64,000 nt of DNA from Herpetosiphon sp042688385 (GCF_042688385.1 NZ_JBHUPY010000017.1:62001-126000), one strand, 5' to 3'; shown: positions 26,076 to 34,635, counted from the stretch's first letter. Numbers and translations are program-made. Notes: generated by a model from the letters alone, not told the origin.

Positions 26076-27314
26076 TTATCGATCAAAATCAGGATTGTAA
26101 ATATGCTCAGTTGTATTGCTCCACTGCTGGCCAGTTTCGTTGCTCGAGAAGCTTGCATTATTGATAATTTGGGTATAGGTTCCGCGAATTGATTCTTTGA
26201 CGATCACTTGGAAGGTCACATTAATTCGTTGATTTGGTTGCAAGAGCGGAATTTGCCAGCCAATCGGGCCTGAGCCATTGGGGCTTGGCTGAATTTGTGG
26301 CGCTGGCCAACTTAGCCCACTAAAACTTGTAGCGCTTGAGAAGGGATCGACGATTTGAACATTGCTCAAGGGCATGTTGCCAGTATTTTGGATGGCGAGA
26401 GTATACGAAATCGTATCACCAGGCCGTACAAAACCATCAAAATTATGCAGCTGATTGCCACGATTAACATCCCAAATCACCAACGAATTGAGCACAATCC
26501 GCGCCCGATAGATTGGCACTGGCGTGGGAGTTGGTGATGGCGTAGGCGTTGGCAGAGGCGCACTTGCGACCTTAAATTGAATCGTTTTGCTATCGCAGCG
26601 CATGCCTTGGTTGGCAATATACGAAGCTTTCAGTGTGTAATCGCCAGCAGGCACTGTGCTTAAATTCCAAGTGTTGCCAGTGAACAGATAGGGATCGATC
26701 TGCTCGATGTGGGTTTTGGTCATTGGGCCGGTCAGGCGAAATTCAATTTGCCATGGTGGCGCGCCAGTGATTTTCATGCCAATTCTGGCTGAATGTTGTA
26801 AAACTGCGTTTTGGCTTACGCCCACCCAACCAAGCAAACGGCCCGAATCGCAGTTGCGCAAACAATAATTGGTGCCGCCATAATGATTGGATGCTAACAA
26901 GCGATCGTGGTAGCGCTGGTTCATCAGGTTTGGCAAAACTGGCCCGAAGAAGGCGCTCATTTGGCCAGCGCAGGTGGTTAAGGTTTGGCGATATGTGCGT
27001 TGGGTATTGGGGGGTAATTGGTCGCTTTGCGAGGCAAAGAGCACCTGATGATCGGTTACGGCATCGAATTTTTGATACACAGCCGTGCCAACTTCATAGG
27101 TACAAACACTCGAACGATTGATAATAACAACTTCGTTTTCGGCGCTGAACCAAGCACCAAGATCGCCTAAGCCAGGGCAATCGGGGGGCGAACCTTCGCT
27201 ATCCTGAGCGAAGCTAGCGTGCGGTTGACGAGCCATGAGCGCGAATAAACCAGCGATCATGAACGTCAATAGAGCAGGAATGCAGAGCGAACGTAGCCGC
27301 ATGCTCCATTGCAT
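26076..27314 (-). CDS. Secreted surface protein with DUF11-type domain
   Basis: 412 residues. N-terminal signal/anchor (residues 9-30), a cysteine-containing N-terminal region (C at PDCPG, SVCTYE, TTCAG, YCLRNCDSG), an Ig-like segment with WNLSTVPAGDYTLKASY, a proline-threonine linker PTPTPSPTPTPVP and a C-terminal DUF11-like beta-sandwich (PGDTISYTLAIQNTGNMPLSNVQIVDP). DUF11 domains occur in large cell-surface proteins. No LPXTG or other anchor is seen at the C-terminus, so it is either released or held by the N-terminal segment. The start has AGGA about 10 nt upstream. It stands alone, divergent from mltG. Confidence 0.75.
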   Translation of the reverse strand: MQWSMRLRSLCIPALLTFMIAGLFALMARQPHASFAQDSEGSPPDCPGLGDLGAWFSAENEVVIINRSSVCTYEVGTAVYQKFDAVTDHQVLFASQSDQLPPNTQRTYRQTLTTCAGQMSAFFGPVLPNLMNQRYHDRLLASNHYGGTNYCLRNCDSGRLLGWVGVSQNAVLQHSARIGMKITGAPPWQIEFRLTGPMTKTHIEQIDPYLFTGNTWNLSTVPAGDYTLKASYIANQGMRCDSKTIQFKVASAPLPTPTPSPTPTPVPIYRARIVLNSLVIWDVNRGNQLHNFDGFVRPGDTISYTLAIQNTGNMPLSNVQIVDPFSSATSFSGLSWPAPQIQPSPNGSGPIGWQIPLLQPNQRINVTFQVIVKESIRGTYTQIINNASFSSNETGQQWSNTTEHIYNPDFDR

Positions 27315-27717
27315 AAAACACCATCCTGCGATGATTGGTTGGTATGTCGGTAGAACTATTATGACTCAGGCCTTAAGTCATGTCAATGTGTAGCTAGCTA
27401 TTTAAGCAACTCACAAGCTGATCGAATCACTAGCAAGCATTAATCTGATCCTAAACTCAATCATGGAATATATCTTGATAAGGCGTACCAACCAGCCAAA
27501 CGCAACCTAACTGGCCACAAGCCAGCAACGAATCCAAAAAGAATACTAGCTAGTATAGCAACACTTGGGGCTGTTGTGCAGTCGTATAAACAAGCGTCAG
27601 TCCCGTTCGTTAAGACGACTTGTATCTCACCCTTAGAGGTGATGCTCTTGCAGATTGCTTGCCTAAGGTTTTAGCTCATGAGGATGGGGTAAAGGATTGT
27701 TAAGCAAGGAGGAGTTG
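27315..27717. other. Divergent intergenic region with CTAG-rich palindromes
   Basis: About 400 bases without a gene. Holds a 14-bp perfect palindrome ATACTAGCTAGTAT (27543-27556) and a 10-bp palindrome TAGCTAGCTA (27391-27400). AAGGAGGAG at 27706-27714 is followed only by a four-codon frame. None of the dispersed repeats are present, unlike most gaps of this size. Confidence 0.5.
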
Positions 27718-27750
27718 TTGTCAAATAGATAACGCAAGGCTATAATAGCC
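27718..27750 (+). promoter_or_regulatory. Promoter of mltG with a dyad on the -10 box
   Basis: -35 TTGTCA (27718-27723), 17-bp spacer, -10 TATAAT (27741-27746). A perfect 6-1-6 dyad GGCTAT-A-ATAGCC (27738-27750) is centred on the -10. Confidence 0.75.
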
Positions 27751-27822
27751 AAGGTTTTGCCGTTTGCGATTGACCGATTGTTGGCACATGCCAACGCTAC
27801 CTATAGATAATAAGGGATGCTT

Positions 27823-28896
27823 GTGAGACGTTTAATTCGAGCTTTGTTGATTGTTGCCACCATTGGCGCACTCGTGGTCGCTTGTGTTGCAACATTGTTC
27901 CTGCGTGAGTTAACCACGCCTGCTGGCGATAGCAAGATTGCCAAAAATTTTACGATTGCCCAAAATGAAAGTTTGGCCGTCATTAGCAGCAATCTAGAAT
28001 CCGAAGGCTTGGTTCGCCGCGCAATTGTCTTCCGCGTTTTCGCCGATATCCGCAACGCTGAAACAGAGTTGTACCCGGGCACCTACAAAATCAGCCCCAA
28101 CATGACCATCAACCAAATTTTGGAAATGTTTCGGGTTGCGCCTGAAGTGCAAACGGCGGTGCGCTTTACCGTGCCCGAGGGCTTGCGAATCGAAGAAATT
28201 GCCAACGTTATCGAATCGACTGGCGTGGTCAGCGCCGACGATTTCTTGAGCGTGGCCCGCAATGGCTCGCAATTCAAGGCCGATTATAGCTTTTTGGCGA
28301 GCTTGCCCGATAGCGCCAGCTTAGAAGGCTATCTCTTCCCCGATACCTATGACATTTTCTCCGATGCAAGCAGCGAAGATATTGTGCGCAAAATGCTCGA
28401 TACGTTCGCAATTCGCTGGGCCGATTCGCCATTGAGCAGCGCTACAACTGGACGCTCTGTCCACGAAGTGCTCACAGTGGCCTCAATTGTGCAGCGCGAA
28501 GCGAGCAACAACGAAGAAATGCCGCGGATTGCCGCCGCCTTCTGGAATCGGCTAAAGCCAGAGTTTGCCGGCAACCAACTTGGCGCAGATCCGACGGTTC
28601 AATATATTTTGGGCGAGCCGGGCAACTGGTGGCCAAAGCTCGATCAGCTGACGGTTGAACAAATTAATAGTGCCGCAGGCCCATACAACACGCGGGTCAA
28701 CCCTGGCCTACCACCAGGCCCAATTAGTGCGCCTGGATTGTTTGCTTTGCAAGCAGCCGCTGCACCAGCAGATGAGGATGTGACCTATTTTGTGGCCAAA
28801 TGTGTTGCCGCTGGCGAACGGCCAACCCACGCTTTTACCAACGACTATATTGAATTTAACAGCTTACAAGAAGAGTATTTGGCGTGTCCCAAATAA
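27823..28896 (+). CDS. mltG: Endolytic murein transglycosylase MltG (YceG-like)
   Basis: 357 residues. One N-terminal membrane anchor (residues 5-28), a LysM-like domain (AQNESLAVISSNLESEGLVRRAIVFRVFA), and the YceG catalytic domain. The catalytic glutamate is E226 in ASIVQREASNNEEMPRIAAAFWNRL; also LGADPTVQYILG and YNTRVNPGLPPGPISAPG, all as in E. coli MltG. It cuts nascent peptidoglycan and sets glycan strand length. I choose the GTG at 27823 because AAGGG lies 6 nt upstream; the ATG two codons earlier overlaps it. It is followed by aroE, whose start overlaps its end by 13 bases. Confidence 0.95.
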   Translation: MRRLIRALLIVATIGALVVACVATLFLRELTTPAGDSKIAKNFTIAQNESLAVISSNLESEGLVRRAIVFRVFADIRNAETELYPGTYKISPNMTINQILEMFRVAPEVQTAVRFTVPEGLRIEEIANVIESTGVVSADDFLSVARNGSQFKADYSFLASLPDSASLEGYLFPDTYDIFSDASSEDIVRKMLDTFAIRWADSPLSSATTGRSVHEVLTVASIVQREASNNEEMPRIAAAFWNRLKPEFAGNQLGADPTVQYILGEPGNWWPKLDQLTVEQINSAAGPYNTRVNPGLPPGPISAPGLFALQAAAAPADEDVTYFVAKCVAAGERPTHAFTNDYIEFNSLQEEYLACPK

Positions 28897-29705
28897 CTGC
28901 CCTTGGCATCATTGGCGATCCAGTCGCCCATAGCCTTTCGCCTGCAATGCACAATGCTGCATTGCAGGCGCTTGCTATTAATCAGCAGTATGTACGTTGG
29001 CACACCCCAGCCGCTGAGTTGCCCGCCCGCGTGCAAAGCCTACGCGCCGAGGGTATGCTGGGCGCAAATGTAACCTTGCCGCATAAAGTCGCAATCGCTC
29101 CCTTGCTTGATCGCACGCTCGCAATCGCCCAGGAACTGGGTGCGGTCAACACCATTGTGCGCGAAGCCGATGGCAGTTTGACTGGCCATAACACCGATGC
29201 ACCCGCGCTCCAAGCCTCGCTCCAAGCCGCTGATCTTGATTTAGCTAGCCAACGGGCGGTGATTTTGGGCGCTGGTGGGGCGGCACGGGCAGCACTTTGG
29301 GCCTTGCGCAACGCTGGTTGCCAACAGATTAGCCTAATCAATCGTACGCTCAGCAGTGCCCAAGCCTTGGTTTTGCCCCACGAGCAAGCGCTAGCGGCCA
29401 CTGATCCTCACGTTGCTGATTGTTTAGCCAAGGCGAGCTTGTTGATCAATGTAACCTCGCTTGGTTGGAAGGATACTGATCCTACACCGCTTGATTTAGG
29501 CCTATTACACGCCAAGCTTTTGGTGTACGATACAGTCTATCGCCAAACGCCATTGCTTAAAGCGGCGGCGGCAATTGGCGCGGCCCATTGCGATGGGCTT
29601 GATATGTTGGTCCGCCAAGCTGGCTTAGCTTTTAGCCTCTGGTTTAATCAGCCTGCACCGCTAGCAGTGATGCGTACCGCTGCCCTAGCGGCCCTACAAG
29701 GATAA
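28884..29705 (+). CDS. aroE: Shikimate dehydrogenase
   Basis: 273 residues; reduces 3-dehydroshikimate to shikimate with NADPH. The shikimate-binding AHSLSPAMHN (15-24), catalytic K68 in NVTLPHK and D105 in GHNTD, the Rossmann motif GAGGAARA, and the NRT motif INRTLSSA (normally NADP-specific) are all present. GTG start at 28884 inside the mltG end, implying translational coupling; the site AAGAAGAG is weak. The order mltG-aroE is common in several phyla. Confidence 0.97.
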   Translation: MSQITALGIIGDPVAHSLSPAMHNAALQALAINQQYVRWHTPAAELPARVQSLRAEGMLGANVTLPHKVAIAPLLDRTLAIAQELGAVNTIVREADGSLTGHNTDAPALQASLQAADLDLASQRAVILGAGGAARAALWALRNAGCQQISLINRTLSSAQALVLPHEQALAATDPHVADCLAKASLLINVTSLGWKDTDPTPLDLGLLHAKLLVYDTVYRQTPLLKAAAAIGAAHCDGLDMLVRQAGLAFSLWFNQPAPLAVMRTAALAALQG

Positions 29706-29712
29706 TCAGCCT

Positions 29713-30384
29713 ATGTTGTTAGCACTTGTGATTGTGGTTGGGATTGCAATTGGCTTTGGATTAAACCCTTGGATTACCCAAATCGCCACTGACCCCAAAG
29801 CTGCCAACCCGTTGCCAACCCCGCGTCACCCCTTGCTTGGTGGCCCAACTTGGGTTGGCGTATTGGTTGCGGCAATAAGTGGGCTGATGGCATGGATTTG
29901 TTATCGCGATTATGGGCTTTCGCTGCGGGGTATCTATTGGTATGCAATGAGCCTAGTTTTTATTGTGATTGGGGCCGTCGATTGGAAAGTGCGCCTGATT
30001 GATGTGCTGTTGGTGTTGATTGCAACCATCGCCGCGTTAATTGGCTCGGCCTTTTTAACCTTTGGTTTCAAAGCTTCGCTGATTGGGGCCTTGATTGCTG
30101 GGCTTTTGTTTTTGCTCTTTTTTGCTGGCTCGATTGTGCTTTATCCTGATGCTGATGCGCCGTTTGGTTTAGGCGATGTCTATCTAGCCTTTTTGATGGG
30201 CGCAACGGTTGGTTGGGGCTATCTTGGCGGTGTGCTCATATATGGCATGGGCTTGGCGGGGCTTGCCTCACTTGGGATTTTGGTGATGCGCCAGATCAGA
30301 GGCGAAGGCACGCTCTATATCGCCTATGGAACCTATTTATGCCTTGGTGTGTTGCTGTATATGATCAAGTTTGGGCCACTTTAA
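29713..30384 (+). CDS. A24-family (prepilin-type) aspartic peptidase, membrane protein
   Basis: 223 residues with six to seven membrane segments. The two catalytic aspartates are D90 in VIGAVDWKVRLID and D155 in the GxGD motif FGLGDV (152-157). It lacks the N-terminal methyltransferase domain with paired CxxC motifs found in full PilD, so it is an archaeal-like or TadV-like short peptidase, or a peptidase with a separate methylase. It starts 8 bases after aroE and is in the same operon; no pilin or secretion ATPase is in the window. Confidence 0.85.
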   Translation: MLLALVIVVGIAIGFGLNPWITQIATDPKAANPLPTPRHPLLGGPTWVGVLVAAISGLMAWICYRDYGLSLRGIYWYAMSLVFIVIGAVDWKVRLIDVLLVLIATIAALIGSAFLTFGFKASLIGALIAGLLFLLFFAGSIVLYPDADAPFGLGDVYLAFLMGATVGWGYLGGVLIYGMGLAGLASLGILVMRQIRGEGTLYIAYGTYLCLGVLLYMIKFGPL

Positions 30385-30473
30385 GCAGCTAAGCATGCGG
30401 ATAGAACCAACCGCACAGCTGCCGAGATGTGGTACGATCAGCATGAACTTGATTCAACACCAAGGAGGTCATT

Positions 30474-31106
30474 ATGACCCTATTACAGGTGCCAATCACC
30501 GAATTTTTGGATCAGCTTGCAACCAAAGAGCCAGTTCCAGGCGGCGGGAGCGTTGCAGCCGTGTCTGGGGCAATGGCCGCAGGCTTGATTTCAATGGTTT
30601 GTTCACTGACGCTTGGCAAGAAGAAATATGCCGAGGTCGAGGATGAAATTCGCGGTTTGATGGATCGCTCGGAATCGTTGCGCCGCGAGTTGCAAGAATT
30701 GGCCGAGGCTGATGTTGAGGCATTTCGTCGCTTGAGTGTGGCCTATAAATTGCCGCGCGAAACCAGCGCCGATATTGCAATTCGCCGCGATGCGATTCAA
30801 GCAGCAACCAGAATTGCCACCGATGTGCCATTGCGCACGGCCCAAGCTGCCGCTGCGATTTTGCCGCTGTGTAGCCCAGCCGCTCAAAAAGGCAATTCTG
30901 CTGCGGTCAGCGATGTTGGCGTGGCAGTACTTTTGGCTCAAGCTGCGGTGCGGAGCGCCTTGCTCAACGTCGAAATCAACCTGAATTCGCTTGAAGATCA
31001 GTTTTATGTGCGCGAAACGCGGGCCGAGGTTGCTAAACTTACCGCCACTCTGCACGAAGATACCGAGGCAATAATGGCCTTGGTCAACCAACAACTGCAA
31101 GCCTAA
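30474..31106 (+). CDS. fchA: Cyclodeaminase/cyclohydrolase family protein (FchA-like)
   Basis: 210 residues, all-helical FTCD-C domain: PVPGGGSVAAVSGAMAAGLISMVCSLTLGKK near the N-terminus is the folate-binding signature, with DVEAFRRLSVAYKLP and a C-terminal NVEINLNSLED. Members hydrolyse 5,10-methenyl-THF (FchA of clostridia) or deaminate formimino-THF. With folD directly downstream, methenyl-THF cyclohydrolase is the likeliest role. Strong AAGGAGG 5-6 nt before the start. An extended -10-like TGGTACGAT lies at 30430-30438. A hairpin with T6 follows, so folD read-through may be reduced. Confidence 0.88.
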   Translation: MTLLQVPITEFLDQLATKEPVPGGGSVAAVSGAMAAGLISMVCSLTLGKKKYAEVEDEIRGLMDRSESLRRELQELAEADVEAFRRLSVAYKLPRETSADIAIRRDAIQAATRIATDVPLRTAQAAAAILPLCSPAAQKGNSAAVSDVGVAVLLAQAAVRSALLNVEINLNSLEDQFYVRETRAEVAKLTATLHEDTEAIMALVNQQLQA

Positions 31107-31124
31107 AAATGGTTTCCAACGCTG

Positions 31125-31148
31125 GCGGAGCATAAGCTCCGCTTTTTT
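31125..31148 (+). terminator. Terminator or attenuator between fchA and folD
   Basis: 7-bp stem GCGGAGC / GCTCCGC (31125-31131 with 31136-31142), ATAA loop, then T6. It ends 14 bases before the folD start. Confidence 0.8.
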
Positions 31149-31162
31149 ACGTAAAGGATGTT

Positions 31163-32023
31163 ATGACAGCGCTTTTGCTTGATGGTCGCGTATTAGCGAA
31201 GGAATTGAAGGCTCAAATCAGCCAGCAAGCGGCTGAATTCAAGGTTCGCACTGGCTATACGCCCCAATTGGTCGTGGTTCAGGTGGCGGGCAATGCTGCT
31301 TCCGATTGGTATGTGCGTTCAATTCGCCGCTCGTGTGAAGGAGTTGGCTTTGGCTTTGCACTGCAACTTCTGCCCGAAACCTGCGATCAAGCGACCTTAG
31401 AAGCAGCAATTCAGCAAGCCAGCAACGATTCCAGCATTCACGGCATTATTATTCAAATGCCGTTGCCTAGCCAGCTCTCTGCTGATGGAGCAGTTGCCGC
31501 GCTTAATCCTCAAAAAGATGTTGATGGCTTGCACCCAATCAACGCTGGTCGTTTAGCTCAAGGCCTGCCTGCCTTGGTTCCAAATACGCCTGCTGGCGGC
31601 ATGGCTTTGCTCGATCGCTATCAAATTAGTTTGGCTGGCAAGCATGCAGTGGTGGTTGGGCGCTCGAATGTGGTGGGCAAACCGCTTGCTCAATTGTTGC
31701 TGGCGCGCCATGCCACCGTGACGATTTGCCACTCGCGCACCGCCAATTTGGCCGAAGTTATTCGTCAAGGCGATCTTGTGGCGGCAGCGGTTGGCAAGGC
31801 TGGCTTGGTAACGGGTGCAATGCTCAAACCAGGCGCGGTGGTGCTCGATTTTGGCATCAACGAAGTGGCCGAAGGTCAAGTGGTTGGTGATGTCGATTGG
31901 GCCAGCGCCAGCGAAGTTGCCAGCGCAATCACTCCTGTACCAGGTGGAACTGGCCCAGTTACCAATATGATGTTGCTGCAAAATACTTTACAAGCAGCTC
32001 AATGGTTAGCCAAACAAGCCTAA
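31163..32023 (+). CDS. folD: FolD-like methylene-THF dehydrogenase lacking the catalytic lysine
   Basis: 286 residues, full-length FolD. NADP-binding VVGRSNVVGKPLAQLLL, IIIQMPLP with Q98 and KDVDGLHP with D121 match E. coli numbering exactly. The essential motif YVxxKxK is changed: Y50 is kept, but K54 is isoleucine and K56 is arginine (YVRSIRRSCEGVG). PxTPxG reads PNTPAGG, with Asn for the usual Cys. In characterised FolD enzymes the lysine is needed for cyclohydrolase activity, so this protein may be a dehydrogenase only. The FchA-like gene 56 bases upstream could supply the missing step. AAGG precedes the ATG by about 5 nt. Confidence 0.93.
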   Translation: MTALLLDGRVLAKELKAQISQQAAEFKVRTGYTPQLVVVQVAGNAASDWYVRSIRRSCEGVGFGFALQLLPETCDQATLEAAIQQASNDSSIHGIIIQMPLPSQLSADGAVAALNPQKDVDGLHPINAGRLAQGLPALVPNTPAGGMALLDRYQISLAGKHAVVVGRSNVVGKPLAQLLLARHATVTICHSRTANLAEVIRQGDLVAAAVGKAGLVTGAMLKPGAVVLDFGINEVAEGQVVGDVDWASASEVASAITPVPGGTGPVTNMMLLQNTLQAAQWLAKQA

Positions 32024-32613
32024 GCTAGCACTGAGCTTGATGTTGCTTGGCTGGCAACAATTAACTCGTGGAGTTGTTGCCAGCGCTCAGCCATCTCGTG
32101 GGCTGGCAAGGCGCGTTTATTCCAATCGGCGAGGCAATTCTGGCGATATTTTAATCCAGCATGGGCAATTACCCACTGCTCATAGCTTGCAATCCACGTG
32201 CAGCAATGACAAAGCAGGCTGGTCATGCGCAGCCATTCGTTCAAATTGGCGGGCATGCGCACTGGCGGCACTGCACTGAGCGACCAAACATTGCACAGCG
32301 GTGCGGCCCGATCGATCAAGCCAATTTGTAGCTTGTCGCGGCGCAAAAACAGGCTTGCTGCATAGCCATCGCCATACCACAAGCCCCAACCCCACAAATC
32401 AAGCGTCGCCCCGTTGCCAAGTTGAAAGCGATAATTGCTGCTGCCACGCTGCTCAGCAGGCATGCGGCTGCGCTCTGCCCCATATTCCAGCAGCAAATTG
32501 CCTGCACCGCGCCGCACATCGTGGCCCCAACACCAACATTGTTGCTCGAATAATGGTCGTCCTGTGTGCTGCACAGGCTTTGGTAAAGCATAATTTGGCA
32601 TTATCTTTGACAT
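32020..32613 (-). CDS. Uncharacterised protein under a duplicated operator
   Basis: 197 residues from the ATG at 32613; an ATG at 32601 is the alternative. Neither has a Shine-Dalgarno site. A TATAAT on the minus strand at 32635-32630 would place the transcript start about 10 nt before the first ATG, so it may be leaderless. The protein has many Trp and Cys (CWCWGHDVRRGAGNLLLEYG, LDLWGWGLWYGDGYAASLFLRR, LLCHCCTWIASYEQW) and no membrane segment or signal. I do not recognise the family. Its stop codon overlaps the folD stop by 3 bases, tail to tail. A 23-bp near-palindrome occurs twice upstream. Confidence 0.7.
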   Translation of the reverse strand: MSKIMPNYALPKPVQHTGRPLFEQQCWCWGHDVRRGAGNLLLEYGAERSRMPAEQRGSSNYRFQLGNGATLDLWGWGLWYGDGYAASLFLRRDKLQIGLIDRAAPLCNVWSLSAVPPVRMPANLNEWLRMTSLLCHCCTWIASYEQWVIAHAGLKYRQNCLADWNKRALPAHEMAERWQQLHELIVASQATSSSVLA

Positions 32614-32634
32614 ATTGATACTGTATATCATTAT
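32612..32634 (-). promoter_or_regulatory. Operator-like site 1
   Basis: Minus strand ATAATGATA-N5-TATCAATAT, a near-palindrome (8 of 9 arm bases pair) that contains or overlaps the -10 TATAAT and the start codon of the unknown gene. Identical arms recur 61 bp upstream. Confidence 0.6.
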
Positions 32635-32672
32635 AAAATAGGCAAAAAAGTGGTCGCGCACAGCACGACCAT

Positions 32673-32695
32673 ATATTGATATAATGTATCATTAT
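32673..32695 (-). promoter_or_regulatory. Operator-like site 2
   Basis: Second copy of ATAATGATA-N5-TATCAATAT with a different 5-bp centre (CATTA rather than TACAG), 61 bp from site 1, close to six helical turns. It lies 13 bases past the M23 peptidase stop. Confidence 0.6.
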
Positions 32696-32707
32696 TAGGA
32701 TGAAATG

Positions 32708-34600
32708 TCAATCAGCTGGTAACCAAACCGTCGTGCCAACCCAAATGCCTTGGTCGGCCATGGTGGTTTCATTGCTCAGCTCAACCTTGGCGGGCTTGTT
32801 TGGGTCAAATGTATAGGTCCCAAGATCAGCCCATTCGTTGGCGAAAACATACTGATTGACCACCACATCGCTGCGGCCCTCTGCGTGCTCAACCACATAA
32901 TGTGCCGTGACTGCATCGTCGTGGCCGTTGTAGTAGTAGGGAATGTAGGTTAGCACGCGGTAGCGACCAGCGCTTGGCAGGCTGGTTTGCCAGGTTGCGG
33001 TGCTTGGTGGTTGATTCGGCGTGGGCTGCGGGGTCGCCACACCAGTCAAATCCGAAATCGTGTCGGTCAGCGTGTCGGTCTCAATCACCGGAATCTGCGA
33101 GGTAATCCAGAGCGTTTCTGCTCCAGCGCCAATTGGTACTGTTTGCCAATTGCCTTCGGTGCGGCTAAATCCTTGGTCGGTTGGCCGAACCGCAATCGTT
33201 TGGCCCAAATCGCAAGGATTCGGGCGATCGGCCCACAGCCAGCGCGACGCTGTGCCAACCGGATAGCTGCTCCATGGGTCGGGTTCGCTGCCACACCAAC
33301 CATACGGGTCGGTATTGCGGCCAAGATATTGGGTTTGGAAGTGCAAGTGCGGGCCAATTGCACAGCCGGTTGAGCCAACGATGCCCAATTGTTCGCCACT
33401 TTTAATGGCTTGGCCAACTTCGACCGAAATTTCGCTGAGATGCCAATAGAGCGTGCGATAGCCATTGCCATGATCGATGACCACGCCTTTGGCGGGCACT
33501 CCACAGCCATCATCGGAATTGCTGGCCCAGACAATTGTGCCATCGGCGGCGGCAACCACGGCCTCTGGCGGTCGTGCGCCATAATCCCAGCCATCGTGGC
33601 CATCGTAGGAAATTTGGGTTTCACGCCGACCCCACCAACTGACCAACGATTGGTTAGGCGTTAAAAAGGGGTACTCGTGATCGAAAAATGAGGTGATATA
33701 GGTGACATTACGCAGCGGCCAACGCAAAAATGGCGTAGCTGGCGCAGGTACTTGGCCCAAAGTTTGGCGTGGATCTTCAAAAAACTTGCTGTAGGTTGCG
33801 ACAAAACTGCCATCGCTCAGCACTTTGGCTAATTCTTCGGGAGTCATGGTTTGGGCCAGCAAACGCACAACCGCATATGAACTAGGGTTTAAGCCAGCGG
33901 GAATTGGGCCTTTGACATCTTTATCGCGATATTGCAATTCGGTCACATAGGCAAAATCGCGCACACCACGGCGTAACTCACGGGCGGCCCAGCGAATTTG
34001 GCCATGCAAACCGCGCCAGTTTTCATTTTCGCCCTGATATTTCATGGCCCAATCGAGTTGATCGGGATTAGGCGTTGGGTTAGTCAACAAGCCTTGCTGA
34101 AACTCCAGCAAGGCCAATAACAATTTGGGATTCAAACTGTAGAGATACGATTGGCCAACCACAACCTCAGCCAAGGACAAATTGCGATCGCCAACTGTCA
34201 GCAACGCAGCTTTGAGCGTGCCTGGCTGCGCATCCAAGAGCGTTTGAATATTCTCAACAGTCAGATTTTGCTCGGATGTAAAGCGAATATCATCGATTAA
34301 AGTTGGCGGTTCGGCTGCGCGTGGCAAAATCGAACTCGCTTCGACTGCATTTTGCGGCTCGACAGCTGGAGGCAAGGTTGGTGGCGGTTGTTCTGCTTGG
34401 TTGAGGTCGTCCTCGGAGATCGAATCAACAGGCCGAAAAATCAGCTGGCCGGTTTTCGTGGGCGACGGGGCAATTCGCAGCACCAGCGTAGTTAGGCACA
34501 AACTGACGATTAATGTGCTAAACAAAGCCCAGAGGCGTTGCTGATCGCTTTGCAGGCGATTGCGTAAATCAAAATAGCGTTTGGGGTTAAAGCGTTGCAT
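32708..34600 (-). CDS. M23 zinc metallopeptidase with golvesin-like C-terminal domain
   Basis: 630 residues. N-terminal cytoplasmic basic stretch, one membrane segment (about 24-42), a Pro-rich linker, and a helical region of about 190 residues of unknown role. Then the LytM/M23 domain: HDGWDYG (about 335) and GPHLHFQ (about 418) give the Zn ligands H-x3-D and HxH, with GNGYRTLYWHLSEI between. The C-terminal 100 residues (SLPSAGRYRVLTYIPYYYNGHDDAV... WADLGTYTFD) match the golvesin/Xly-type beta-sandwich. It probably cuts peptidoglycan cross-links outside the membrane. The ATG at 34600 fits a transcript start near 34620 and GTGAGG, though spacing is short. Confidence 0.9.
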   Translation of the reverse strand: MQRFNPKRYFDLRNRLQSDQQRLWALFSTLIVSLCLTTLVLRIAPSPTKTGQLIFRPVDSISEDDLNQAEQPPPTLPPAVEPQNAVEASSILPRAAEPPTLIDDIRFTSEQNLTVENIQTLLDAQPGTLKAALLTVGDRNLSLAEVVVGQSYLYSLNPKLLLALLEFQQGLLTNPTPNPDQLDWAMKYQGENENWRGLHGQIRWAARELRRGVRDFAYVTELQYRDKDVKGPIPAGLNPSSYAVVRLLAQTMTPEELAKVLSDGSFVATYSKFFEDPRQTLGQVPAPATPFLRWPLRNVTYITSFFDHEYPFLTPNQSLVSWWGRRETQISYDGHDGWDYGARPPEAVVAAADGTIVWASNSDDGCGVPAKGVVIDHGNGYRTLYWHLSEISVEVGQAIKSGEQLGIVGSTGCAIGPHLHFQTQYLGRNTDPYGWCGSEPDPWSSYPVGTASRWLWADRPNPCDLGQTIAVRPTDQGFSRTEGNWQTVPIGAGAETLWITSQIPVIETDTLTDTISDLTGVATPQPTPNQPPSTATWQTSLPSAGRYRVLTYIPYYYNGHDDAVTAHYVVEHAEGRSDVVVNQYVFANEWADLGTYTFDPNKPAKVELSNETTMADQGIWVGTTVWLPAD

Positions 34601-34626
34601 AATCCTCACCAAGCATTCGCCTTGTC

Positions 34627-34635
34627 AGTATAGCA
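34627..34635 (-). promoter_or_regulatory. Extended -10 promoter of the M23 peptidase
   Basis: TGCTATACT on the minus strand; a TTGCAC lies 20 bp upstream. Confidence 0.6.

Noticed and set aside
27706..27735. Small open frame after the AAGGAGGAG near 27710
   Set aside because: The frame is only a few codons long (TTG TTG TCA AAT AGA TAA) and overlaps the mltG promoter.
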